This document shows positions 44,901 through 52,555 of a DNA stretch of 64,000 nt, in pieces. Under the pieces are notes generated by a model. The model had not been told where the DNA came from. It did no database searches and saw only the letters and a program-made list of their open reading frames with translations. The stretch spans positions 253,416 through 317,415 of the forward strand of contig CALSFV010000094.1 of NCBI GenBank assembly GCA_943737045.1. Direction: 5' to 3'. Position numbers and translations under genes: made by a program. This stretch comes from Parapristionchus giblindavisi. Lineage: Eukaryota > Nematoda > Chromadorea > Rhabditida > Diplogasteridae. How positions within the stretch are numbered: the first letter of the stretch is position 1; each line of letters starts with the position of its first letter.

Positions 44901-47745
44901 AAATAGGTGAAGAGTGAATAAGAGGATAAAGAGAAACTTAATTATAATGAGCAATAACTAGATGAGAGATGGGCTTACAGGGAAGTGATAGGCGATAACG
45001 AGAAGTGATAAACAGGAGTAAATGCGGAGAAAATAATGAATAATTAAAAGTAGGAAGAGCGACGACGTGACGCCAGTCAGCACGAGAGAGTTGAATGAGA
45101 CTGACTTTGGAGAATTAGAAATTGGAGCTGGGAAGAATACCGTAGGATAGTTGGGCCATTACAACATGCGCATCATAGCGCGCGATTCAAACTTGAATTC
45201 TACCGTATATTCTTTGGTCTATCATGAACTGATTGTTTTAGGCAAACTTGGATTATTTATTCTATTTTAATTGTATTTGAGTAGCGAGTTCGCTACACTA
45301 ACCTATCTATCTAACCTATCTATCTAAGCCCTCTATCTAACCTATCTAACCTCTCTATCTAATCTATCTAACACCTCTATCTAACCTATCTATCTAAGCT
45401 CTCTATCTAACCTATCTAACCTCTCTACCTAACCTGTCTATCTAAGCTCTCTATCTAACCTATCTAACCTCTCTATCTAAGCTCTCTATGTAACCTCTCT
45501 ATCTAACCTATATATCTAAGCTCTCTATCTAACCTATCTATCTAACCTACCTATCTAAGCTCTCTATCTAACCTCTCTATCTAATCTATCTAACATCTCT
45601 ATCTAACCTATCTATCTAAGCTCTCTATCAAACCTATCTAACCTCTCTATCTAACCTATCTAAGCTCTCTATCTAACTTATCTAACCTTTCTATCTAATC
45701 TATCTATCTAACCTCTCTATCTGACCTATCTATCGAACCTCTCCATCTAACCTATTGCTGTAAACGTGGAGGTTGACTTATTATACCCTCGTCTTACAGT
45801 AACGGTGGATATCTAAATACCGTAACCCGCACCTATTTGTTTATCTAATCTAATATATCTATCTAACCTATCCATCGAGGATATGATTTTACCTTTTCTC
45901 TCCCTCCATCTTCCTCTCTCCCTCCCTTTTTCTTTCTCTTCATTTCACATCATGATCAGTCGCTCAGTCAATGTACTGCACTGGATATGGTGAATCAATT
46001 AGTGTGACATGTTAACCTGATCCTTTAACAAAATAAGCTTTATCAACAGATATAAACATTCGAACCAGTACAATTAGAAAAACATTCTTAGATACAAAAT
46101 CAAACTGAATGGAAGAGAGAGAGCACAGGACATGATGGATGACGTCGTACCTCGTCTCCAGTATTCTCACGTCAGCGACCATCACAGGAATGAAATAAGT
46201 TTCGTCGGATAGAGGCGCGGCTCCCATCAAGACCGTGTTGATTGCTTGACATCTGCAATGAATAAGAGTAAAATGAGCAAAAAATATGGTAAATTATGAT
46301 AAGGTGAAAAAAAATATTGAAATTTAAGGGAGAAATCTTACTTCCAGTTGTTGTATGGGCTTTCAATGACGTCGTAGTTAATGGTAGAGGATCCCCTCGA
46401 TGATGCCGTAGCCGATGTTGATAGTAGCTCCCTCAACGTCAGTTGCTGATTCCATTAGGTTGGCTCCAAACCTGGACGAAAACTAATTAACCTAACAATA
46501 ATGATGAAAATAGAATAATGATAAAGCCACAAAATATATGAATTATAATGAATAATACGGCGAAATTATATGATGACATAATAAGTAGGAATACTCACTC
46601 GTAGTCGTTGTTATGGAATGGGAACAGATGTTAAAATAGGCTCCCCACCAGGCTCGAGAGTAGAATACTTCCATTCGTCGTTGTAGATTAGGTACTATGA
46701 AACTCTGAAATGAAAATAATTAATATGGGGAAAAAAAGACAAGCTAAAAATGAGCAAAAGATGACGAAATGTGAAAATGAGCAATAAACTTGATAAATGA
46801 TGTAAAACAAATGATGTAAAAGTAAAATGAATAAAATTTGAGCAATAAATACGATAATAAACGTGAAAACAAACAAAAAAAGAACAAAAAATAAGAATGG
46901 ACGAGTCACACAAAATTCTACCGTAAGATGAAGTTTCCACTTGAGAGTCCGTTGCCCACAAAAAATTGTATGAATATTAATGGTGTGATTGAAATTAATT
47001 ATGCAATTTTTGCTGTAATTTTATATTAATTATTATTTTTCTCCTACTGGATCATGTTTTACATGGTCGAATTGACTATATTGTAAAGAAAAAGCAAATC
47101 AATTCGTTGAAATAACGATTTAAATTGGCGATGAAGTTATACAGTTGTAACTTAAAACGCAATTTTCTTTCATAATTTCAATTAATTATTAGCTCTTTTG
47201 TACTTTACTGAATTCTCCATAGTCGAATTGATCATATTGTCAAGAAAAATCAAAGCAATTCATAAATTTTCCAGTTGTAAAACTTTGAGTCGACCTAAAA
47301 TTAATATTAGGTCGAATTTCAAAATTCCATCCGACAGAATTTTGCGCTGCGTCCTACTAAATAGGAAAATGAAAACCGCGTCGCTCCATCTTTAATATCC
47401 GTTGGTCTCAAGAACTTTTTAGTTTTTACCGTAGTCTGACGGGGTTACGGTAATAGATATGGTGGTGCGGTCAATTGGAAAAATGTAGCGCCATCCCTGC
47501 TCTATCGATCAAAAAAAAGTATGACTTAATTGCTCTCTTGTGGCTCTCGTACGAACGTTTTGTCGTGAAGGCACTTTAGCTGACCCTCTTGTAACTCTCT
47601 ATATACTTTTGGATAGATGACATACTTTCATATCAGTTGTCTTAATAAAGCATGGATCATTTTCATTACACGCAGTAAATGCAGCTTCTACATCACTCCG
47701 ATCTACTCTACGAGATGATGAACCAATCGATGATGATGATGACAT
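29911..47745 (-). CDS. Centrin-like EF-hand protein, gene split by a 15 kb transposon-filled intron
   Basis: The first exon (47626-47745) starts MSSSSSIGSSSRRVDRSDVE and ends DPCFIKTTDMK at a GTATG donor. It joins in frame to VMRALGFEPRNAEVEKMMD (about 32570-32622), then KGMIDIDEFIECIG with SAEEMRCAFKLFDRED, KGWISLENLRTV, SRELGEKLGDDELMEML, and the tail FANIMKKTSLY with stop at 29911-29913. RALGFEP, AFKLFD, ISLENL, ELGE and KKTSLY are hallmarks of centrin/caltractin, and the length (about 170 residues) is right. Centrins act at centrioles, basal bodies and in nuclear export and repair complexes. The calcium loops look degenerate (see findings). Intron 1 is about 15 kb and holds the composite element. 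Intron 3 (about 1.8 kb) holds another inverted-repeat element and a purine repeat. An in-frame ATG further upstream (47859) would add unconvincing hydrophobic sequence. Confidence 0.85.
30890..31062. repeat. GGAGAA/GGAGAG tandem repeat in a centrin intron
   Basis: About 170 bp of GGAGAAGGAGAGGGAGAAGG-type units with a roughly 54-60 bp higher-order period marked by GGTAGAAGG. Open frames in several phases (RGRRRGR, SPSPSPS, LLPLLL) are repeat artefacts. It lies in the intron between the third and fourth centrin exons. Confidence 0.95.
31605..32113. mobile_element. About 510 bp inverted-repeat element in a centrin intron
   Basis: The ends GCGCACTAAAAAATAGTGGA and TCCACTATTTTTCTAGCGC are inverted. 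A second inner inverted pair includes TGACTTTCTAACTGTGATTT against GCAGTTGGAAAGTCAGAATT, and GGAAAAGGTGCCGG against CACACCTTTTTCCCG. A GC-richer core with GAGAGAGCG sits between. No target duplication was fixed. No protein is encoded. Confidence 0.7.
32893..32950 (+). repeat. GC-rich double hairpin near the composite element's left edge
   Basis: GATGCGCCTACGGCGCATC forms one perfect hairpin. It is followed at once by CCGGGGGGTAAACCCCCCGG, a second perfect hairpin, then ACCCCCC. Back-to-back GC hairpins next to a CTAG (ACTAGATG) resemble the ends of some rolling-circle (Helitron-like) repeats, but no partner end was found. It begins about 150 bp outside the left arm of the composite. Confidence 0.75.
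33049..33472 (+). repeat. Left inverted arm of the composite
   Basis: Starts AGTATATTGAGAGCTACATG and includes AGTGCCTTCACGCGAAACG, GATGGCGCTACATTTTTCCA, a TTACCGTAACC / GGTTACGGTAA-type pair and GTCGGATGGAATTTTGAAAT. The same words appear in inverse complement in the right arm at about 80-90% identity by eye. Confidence 0.9.
33475..33797. repeat. CTATCTAA satellite block 1
   Basis: An irregular tandem of 8-12 bp units (CTATCTAA, CCTATCTAAC, GCTCTCTATCTAA). It abuts the left outer arm on one side and the inner element on the other. Confidence 0.95.
34031..34770. repeat. Foldback repeat with tRNA-like ends
   Basis: The left half (34031 to about 34330) carries an A-box-like TGGCGCAGTGG (34033) and a B-box-like GGTTCGAACCC (34076) spaced as in tRNA genes. 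The right half (about 34530-34770) repeats the same sequence in inverse orientation, with the B box decayed to GGTTTGAATCC. Between lies GTTGTAGTGGAGCATCTCTG and its complement. This is a tRNA-derived SINE-like sequence arranged head to head. It does not fold as a normal tRNA by eye. Confidence 0.65.
35055..36597 (+). CDS. Possible small spliced gene of the inner element (weak)
   Basis: An open stretch from ATG 35055 reads MRRVRITNKDILDHVRRMSR and continues to SKSEKVGNSEE, stopping at a GTGAGG donor (about 35152). An acceptor at about 36510 (GATCTTTAG) gives an in-frame second exon, PFNTEHNVDDEVVAGCSDEL through AQFYEIY and a stop at 36595-36597. A third candidate exon in the same phase starts at about 36895 (GEEYGEEEDNEDD), as an alternative continuation. 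The composition (basic N-terminus, acidic C-terminus) looks protein-like, but no family is recognised. The 1.36 kb intron holds further repeats. Confidence 0.3.
35455..35518 (-). other. tRNA-like sequence (not a convincing tRNA gene)
   Basis: On the minus strand TGGCGTCGAGGTAAAGTGG (A-box-like) is followed 25 bases later by GGGTTCGAACCCC (B-box-like). No acceptor stem pairs convincingly and no anticodon loop can be fixed. It is probably a tRNA-derived fragment of a SINE-like repeat. Confidence 0.4.
37430..38925 (+). repeat. Tandem array of about five exon-like units
   Basis: Each unit has AACCGTAACCAATGATTTTT, then CATTACAG, then a GC-rich segment of about 65 bp starting ATGGGTCAGTTCCCCC (or ATTGGCCC), then AGAGGTAAGA or AGGTGAGA, then TATAGTAGTTCGGTATTGGT. 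Units begin near 37436, 37745, 37898, 38545 and 38820. The GC-rich segments therefore look like small exons with conserved acceptor and donor sites. Reading one gives MGQFPRVGPETGEENARKGQ. Frames differ between units, and one contains an in-frame stop. Two units have a further hairpin insert (GTTACTGTAGAAATT ... AATTTCTGCAGTTAAC). Confidence 0.6.
38180..38490 (+). repeat. GACCCACTATATAA repeats
   Basis: GATTGACCCACTATATAAG and close variants occur at about 38175, 38285, 38355 and 38445, embedded in units that also contain GAGGGCACCGAAAATG. They sit between two of the exon-like units and carry a TATATAA word that looks like a TATA box. Confidence 0.7.
39781..40388. repeat. CTATCTAA satellite block 2
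   Basis: About 600 bp of alternating CCTATCTAAC and GCTCTCTATCTAA units. It is interrupted at 40388 by the LTR retrotransposon and continues after it at 45298. Confidence 0.95.
40389..41233 (-). repeat. 3' LTR of the BEL/Pao element
   Basis: On the minus strand it begins TGTAGCGAACTCGCTAC, itself a short palindrome, and ends GACGTCATTACA. A 115-residue open frame inside it is identical to one in the other LTR and has no known domain. Confidence 0.93.
41506..44085 (-). CDS. Gag-protease polyprotein of BEL/Pao type
   Basis: An uninterrupted 859-residue frame. A coiled, charged N-terminus (1-165) is followed by the DUF1759 Gag region of Pao elements (about 170-330; LPTLTIPKFNGYNRAEYKTF, HLYLEGFLEGDALKV). 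A spacer rich in Asn/Gln/Ser follows, then paired Cys/His knuckles at about 430-510 (CVYCEKHPNPSSC, CPLCLSSDHIKTCGMACSIC). The retropepsin-like DUF1758 protease comes next, with active-site ILLDTGAEMTLI near 555 and a downstream LLLGVDD. The last 150 residues are acidic (DDDSDDDEQ), where a complete element would continue into reverse transcriptase. It ends in a clean stop, so the polymerase and integrase part has been lost. Known BEL/Pao polyproteins are about twice this length. Confidence 0.92.
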   Translation of the reverse strand: MKNTNQSTYKSYYDKLKTARANVIIHFDQLKQHVINIVSCKSMSDHEDHGVEVDKSEIDIRVNLSVLQSQTNSLESKLNAISDPQVKAQEDGLFSMILRGYDNNGLPLDPSDLSILVDKQLAIVRMALKNNSETIIRNLKIKNIATSIKEEDEFLDASESPLVTKPRHVPLPTLTIPKFNGYNRAEYKTFIKLFQSLIMKRDNLIDTEKHLYLEGFLEGDALKVIKPYPNDGSYLKEALEALEEEYGNEEETSSQVYQAIHRIKAKSNYPNDQIDLARELLALVQQLQGDGEQSHLSCLLIIEKFAPQYRRKLHEANQNKDAVATLKYLIKHIRSEIQLDLASGTTTEFSEIKDIRSNNKSNSFYRNPSYQPQRNIDFFTPESSTVPPFNQYSNQSYPHFTPHINQSFNVIPEQQFNQNQSQFQPENKPFLQYIKCVYCEKHPNPSSCKKVPIIKDRVQIVEKKKLCPLCLSSDHIKTCGMACSICQGPHHDSICFKNMQRPERAGQFAVTQTSKPCQSISNAHRLLTVRAAVLDPTQEFHTDPIDPNMSHNSQEIDILLDTGAEMTLISKDIVEKMNLEKIGTKHLSLSLATGIEKEAQSYDVVKLKVQSINNDSINSPNVHTIKAVVIDSSVTGPIQVRRLSNADVGYIKKHKLRLADSPNRDGSIIPQLLLGVDDTLSILHNLSTHTLPSGLKLHDSAFGLVMGGTSNEVVCQEQQLNIHQLSILSNDDDDENYVRPEDDPAFIRRMEQFMQINTIWDVSDDDSDDDEQTDNPTLLHIRATEVNDSKSDPSLSDTSSIHIHPNHNTDHLRTSNELKDRMVYAEDQTEMMKGRGVQSVSTASLRFDGVDANSVSPIH
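44453..45297 (-). repeat. 5' LTR of the BEL/Pao element
   Basis: The same 845 bp sequence as the other LTR. It is bordered on the inner side by the primer-binding site and on the outer side by the CTAAC duplication and the satellite. Confidence 0.93.
45298..45880. repeat. CTATCTAA satellite block 3
   Basis: Continuation of the satellite after the retrotransposon, ending near 45755, then a last short patch at about 45840-45880. Between these patches, TTACAGTAACGG and TACCGTAACCC lie close together. Confidence 0.9.
45890..47190 (-). other. Unassigned 1.3 kb inside the composite, possible minus-strand exons
   Basis: Minus-strand stretches bounded by splice-like sites read LMGAAPLSDETYFIPVMVAD (about 46150-46230), GANLMESATDVEGATINIGY with GIIEG (about 46395-46475) and FIVPNLQRRMEVFYSRAWWG (about 46650-46705). 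They could not be joined in one frame without a stop. They may be a decayed gene carried by the element. No family is recognised. From about 47040 there is a partial second copy of the inner end of the outer arm. Confidence 0.3.
47191..47607 (-). repeat. Right inverted arm of the composite
   Basis: Inverse complement of the left arm, ending CTCTCTATATACT at 47607, close to the centrin exon 1 donor (47621-47625). Confidence 0.9.
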
Positions 47746-48008
47746 CTTCAGACGAATACATAGATTACGGTAGATAATAAGAATATATATTGATTGAGTG
47801 GATATAAACACTTGAGATAATAAGATATAAGAATGAATAGTCATCACTCGCTTTATCAAATGTCATAAACTCGTTACAATTGGATGATATATGTGATAGA
47901 CTTCTTATTGACTCATTTTACCCGATTACGGTACCATTTAGTATAATGGATAGATAGGGGATATAGAGAGGATGATGAATAGATACGGATGATATTCATT
48001 CAATCAAA

Positions 48009-49459
48009 TCATATAGTAATATTGTATACAATAGTAGGAGTATCAAGAGTTGATGAATGGGGAAATAGATCACAAGTAAAAGAATTTCCTTCTACTGCAA
48101 ATGATCCATTGTAACATGTATATGTTGCTCTAATCTTCAATCCTGTCACTACTGTAATACAATTATATTGATTAGAGAATAATATATAAGATGTAACTAA
48201 CCAATCTGTCTTTCAAAGGATAAAAGTGTATCTGGATCTCTCTTAGTACATGAGATAAGACAGAATGATTGAGGATTACAAGTCATAATCATATTGATTA
48301 CATTGCATAGAGGAGGAAGAAGAGATACATCGTATACTACATCTGACATCAAACTATATTATATTATTGTTATTATTATATATGCAAAACAGATATATAA
48401 ATATAATGATACCCATTTGAACAGATATATTCAAGGACCAATACAATCTAAGATGAATTGCACCTCATCTCCCATATTTATTACAATAATAACAACAATA
48501 ATTACCAGCAGCAAGAATTAGATTGATTCCTTCAGGTATTGATTCTTTAGTGAATTGAGTCCAATCTAGATGTTTACTCTTCACACGACTCTCTTTATTA
48601 TTATTCTTGATATTAATCTAAATACAGTAATCAATCAATCAATCAATAGTAATCTACCGTACCTCCAATTGTTGAAGTACATTGTGATCACAATCAGTAA
48701 GAAGAACTTCACATTCAGGGAATAGAGCAGATGCTGCTAGACCTGTTAGACCACAACCAGAACCAAGTTCAATCACCTTTAAATCATATTGAGTCTCAAT
48801 TGGAATAAGAAGATTACGGTACTTTGGTAGGAGGAGGAATAAGATGAAATGTAAGACATGAAGCAAGATCGCAAGCAGCTTGCCATAAAGACAATCCAGT
48901 AGTTCCTTCACTTAATTGTTGATTCTTTTCTCTTATAACAATACATTGGTCTCCATTTCGTGATATAAATAATCGATGAGAATAATCAGTATCTTCAACA
49001 ATAGAACGAGTTAATAGAGAATATATGGCAGTAGGAGCTTCTTCTTTTCTTGATTCATACTATAATCATATCTATATACTATCCAGAATCATACAAATAA
49101 CATACAACATCGACGAATCTCTTACAAACAGCTCTTGAATATCTCTTCTTAATGAAGAATGTTTGAGTTACAGAAGAATGGAATATCATAGACAATCTAA
49201 TAGCCTTAATTCATTCAATTAATATCTTTATAATCTATTCGTAAATACTTACATCATCATCATTATCAAGAGATATTTGAATGATTTCATTAATCATTTC
49301 ATCACTAATCCTAGCTCCAGCATAAAATAGACGAGCAAAGTGAACAAATACTATAGGCATACTATTGAAAGAGAATCCTGTAGTCACTCCATATCCATCA
49401 TCAACTGTCTCTTTTTCTTGTTCGCAAGGCGAATTGGTTACTACTTCTTTTGAAGACAT
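48009..49459 (-). CDS. FAM86/EEF2KMT-type protein lysine methyltransferase
   Basis: The start at 49459 gives MSSKEVVTNSPCEQEKE. An N-terminal helical region follows, then SEGTTGLSLWQAACDLAS, which matches the conserved 'GTTG..W.AA..LA' signature before the methyltransferase fold in FAM86. The S-adenosylmethionine motif VIELGSGCGLTGLAASALF, then LTDCDHNVLQQLE and LDWTQF come next, then NPQSFCLISCTKRDPDT. The terminal segment is STLDTPTIVYNITI with the stop at 48009-48011. In this family the enzyme trimethylates a lysine of elongation factor 2. Substrate assignment here is by family only, and another METTL21-type enzyme is possible. An intron near 48540-48360 has little room for the expected catalytic-side strand, so exon joins there are provisional. 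Confidence 0.75.
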
Positions 49460-49681
49460 CTACAATTATATTCATAATCAATTATCGTATATCATTCTTG
49501 TCAACGCTGTATACTGAGATAGGACCAAGAAACTAATACATATCCACGACTTGATATATTTCAATTTTTTATCATGAATAATCAGAGTAAAACCTAGTAT
49601 ACTTATTTAAGAATTTAGGGGAACATTTTCATTTCATTATGTTTTGTCTGAAATCCACTTCATCACTAAAAAAGCATATAA

Positions 49682-50123
49682 TCAAAATGAAGATAACTTA
49701 CAGAAAGCAGTTTGCGGTTCAAGATATTTGAGTCTTTCAAATGGATTCCCGTAGTGTTGAGCCAATGAAAGTCTAGTCTCAGCCTCCCAAATAAGACCAG
49801 CCACCTCTTCCTCACTCTCCAACTAAAAATGAACCCCTATTAGACTATTTTGTTGAGATATTTTCCCATAAGAGCTCATGCAAATTCTATTACAAGAGAA
49901 GAATGAGAGAGAATAATGAAGAGGACGGATGCATTCAATGGAATCAATATGTTTGTGTACAACTGACTTCTTTATTAAGGTGGAATCTTTCCACAGCTTC
50001 TACTCTCAGTGCTTTTCGCTCAGTTGCAGCAGCTTCAGATGTATCTTTAACTTTCCAATTCCTGGCGAAACGAAGTATCTGTGTGTAGAGTGAGAGAACT
50101 TTTGCACGATTAGCAGACGCCAT
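49682..50123 (-). CDS. LYRM1-like LYR-family protein
   Basis: The start at 50123 gives MASANRAKVLSLYTQILRFA. A second exon (about 49682-49828) gives NLESEEEVAGLIWEAETRLS, LAQHYGNPFERLKYLEP and a short tail. This matches the LYRM1 layout: short, about 95 residues, with LYR-type helix 1 and an H-Y-x-x-P-hydrophobic end. LYR proteins are small mitochondrial adaptors for Fe-S cluster assembly or respiratory complexes, working with acyl carrier protein. The key arginine of the L-Y-R tripeptide is threonine here (LYT). The only introns are short. It is on the same strand as the methyltransferase gene, about 220 bp upstream of it. Confidence 0.8.
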
Positions 50124-50641
50124 TCATTCTGAACAACTACTTTTAAAAATCACGTAAGTTTTTTTTACAAAAGAACATAAAAAAAGAAAAGAAAAGGAAA
50201 ATAAGAATGATAGATGAGTTCAAACTACAAAATCGACCTATCAGAAGACTACACAGTTTGACGAAAATACTAACTGTATATATGGTGAAAATAGAATAGG
50301 TCATACTGATTACTCCAACCTTCGTTGAACTCGAATGTTTATTTTTCTCTGTATTTTCTCCTTTTCCTTCTTATTCCATTGCACATAGTGGAACGTGCTC
50401 GTTGAACTCTATCTGAACAAAGTGTTTATTCAGTACCTACACACCCACATTACTTCAAATCTCCTCTTTCTTTTCGATATTGGTTCATTTGCCTCTGCTT
50501 CACTTCTTTCCTTTTGCCATGTGCGGAAAGCTCTAATGACGTCAATTTCTACTCTGAGGGAGAGGAATGTGATTTTGTAGTTTATATACGTATGCACGTT
50601 CATTCTTCGTTCGGGATAAGAATTGACCTTGACTGACCAAT
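50124..50641. other. Divergent intergenic region, nothing firm recognised
   Basis: It contains promoter sequence for the LYRM1-like gene and AT-rich filler. Short open frames on both strands show no conserved features. Confidence 0.45.
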
Positions 50642-52318
50642 ATACACAGCATGAAAAATTAGAACCTAATTTACAAAAATCGAAACTAGATTTGAGTAAA
50701 ATTAGAAAATTTTGTGCCATAATTAGGTTCAAATTTTTATCAAATTAAGGTTCAATTTAGTCAAATTAAGCTTCAATTTACTAAAATTAAGTTTCTCTTT
50801 TTGTGAATTAGGAAACGTTTCCTAATAATTTCTTTCGTACAATTATTGACGAAAACATGATATAAAATTACTTAACAATAAATACGACATGGAAATACGA
50901 GAATACAACATTCAACAAGGTGATTTCAACAACAATAATATAAATCGAGAGTCTTGAGTCTAATTATATCTTCATTTCATCTTCACAGTTCTCGTTGGGG
51001 GAGCAGAGTAGAAGTGTCTTGGGCGCGTATGTCTGCAATATGAATATTGAAAGATGATCTTTGATCCTTATCACTCAGTATAGAAAGTCAGGTCGTATTC
51101 ATACATGTAGACACGCTGGGGGGAATGATGTGCTTCAATATCCGAATATTCCAAATGGCCAATTATGTGTCAAAATATGGTGTATTGAGGCATAGATGGG
51201 CATGCTGGTGGAAAGGCTGTGCGCAAGCCTGGCAGGGGACAAGCAAGGGAGTGGGCGCGAAAGGTAAATGTAACGACGCATTACACTACCCAGTTGCGGT
51301 ATAGTGACTTATACATTCTATCGTTTCTCCCAATATTTAATATTTACAGTTGATAATAACTTATAATACTTACTATTCTCCAAGGTAGTATAATCTAACA
51401 ATCATTATCATCTCACGAGGAAATCACGAGCAGATACTGTAAAATGAAAACCATTCCGCCTACTCATCGAGTATGCATTCTAATAAAAACAATCAAAAAA
51501 TATACATATAGATAATGTCATAATGATTATAAATACCTGGTCTTTTTCAACCGTGAGATGAGAAGATCTTTCACTGATTTAGATATAATCCATGTGAATA
51601 GAGAGGAATACTGTCGAAGGGACGCGAGTGTTACAAACTTCTTATACCAACGACATGATTGTTCAGTTGATGATTTTGTGAATCTAAACATTCCTTCGTT
51701 TATCAAACAAGCCAATCAAAACGAGAAAAACTCAATACTCAATACGTCCGATCATGATAAAAAAAATAAAAGGAGAGATTTCAGTAGATAATAAATAATA
51801 TACCTGAATACACTTGCTTCACGAGACTTGAAATGATTCATTAATAATGTAATCGATAGTGGCTATATTCACAATAGGAATACCCGTACCCTAGTAGAAC
51901 ACCTAACAGATGATTAGCAGATAAAATAAGGTTGCGAACCTCTTGGATAAATGATAAAGAAGAGGGTAAGCGTAAAAGAACAAGACTTTATTCGAGAAAA
52001 TACAGTCAACGATTGTTCAACGAAACACAATGATGAAACCAATTGTGATAGCGAAGATCGTTCTAGAACGATCCTATATTATCCACGAAACATTCAATAC
52101 AAAGAAATAACACTGCAACAATATTAAAACCGATAAGAATCACAAAACAATTTTAAAATCGCGTTTTGAATAATTTGATCCGCGAGTAATGAGTTTCAGA
52201 TAATTACGGGGGCACACTTTATACTTTCCTAATTAGGGTCCTTAATCAAATTTTATCTAATTAGGTTCCACTAATCACTTTTTCATCAAATTTAGTTTCG
52301 ATTTTTCATGCTGTGTAT
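50642..52318. mobile_element. 1.7 kb element with terminal inverted repeats
   Basis: The ends ATACACAGCATGAAAAAT and ATTTTTCATGCTGTGTAT are perfect inverse complements. The arms continue with AATCGAAACTAGATTTGA against TCAAATTTAGTTTCGATT, and with AACCTAAT-type repeats. The interior holds a copy of the GCTGTGCGCAA repeat (51205-51265) and TGTAACGACGCATTACACTA. The latter resembles the start of the BEL LTR only loosely. The longest open frames (62-77 residues) are not recognisable, so the element looks non-autonomous. Confidence 0.75.
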
Positions 52319-52555
52319 TGCATGCATGCACTAGACCCCTGTCTCTATCTCAGTCGAGCTGAATAGCTCCATTTCTATTCCTAATCATACCATTCTTTGA
52401 TTTCTTACAACACGCGATAGCTTCTCTGCTCCTTCTTGTGTACTCACATTACTATTGATAAGTGTCGTTTTTCTCTTTATTCGTTATCTATCTTTAATCT
52501 TACCTCATTCTTGTCAGTGAGACTTCTCTCTCTGTTTCTTAGAGAAGTCAATACA

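Larger units (their letters stand above)
40389..45297 (-). mobile_element. BEL/Pao LTR retrotransposon, non-autonomous, recent insertion
   Basis: A 4,909 bp element transcribed on the minus strand. The LTRs at 40389-41233 and 44453-45297 are both 845 bp, and no difference was noticed between them. It is flanked by CTAAC on both sides (40384-40388 and 45298-45302). On the minus strand a primer-binding site, TGGTGCATACGG, directly follows the 5' LTR at 44452, and a purine tract, GAAGGGGGGAG, directly precedes the 3' LTR. The single ORF encodes Gag and protease. No reverse transcriptase, RNase H or integrase is present in the 3.2 kb interior. Confidence 0.95.
33049..47607. mobile_element. 14.6 kb nested composite element in centrin intron 1
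   Basis: Bounded by inverted arms of about 420 bp at 33049-33472 and 47191-47607. From left to right it contains a CTATCTAA satellite, a 6 kb inverted-arm element (33798-39780), more satellite, an LTR retrotransposon (40389-45297), more satellite, 1.4 kb of unassigned sequence, and the right arm. The right arm ends 19 bp from the splice donor of centrin exon 1. No flanking target duplication was found. Either it is one giant foldback transposon that later collected insertions, or a transposon-plus-satellite block built in stages. Confidence 0.8.

Noticed and set aside
51269..51420. Solo LTR of the BEL/Pao element
   Set aside because: Only the first dozen bases (TGTAACGACG) resemble the LTR start. 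The rest does not align by eye.
51558..51791. 77-residue plus-strand frame inside the 1.7 kb element
   Set aside because: Overlaps a similar frame on the other strand, has no recognisable motif, and is within chance length for this region.
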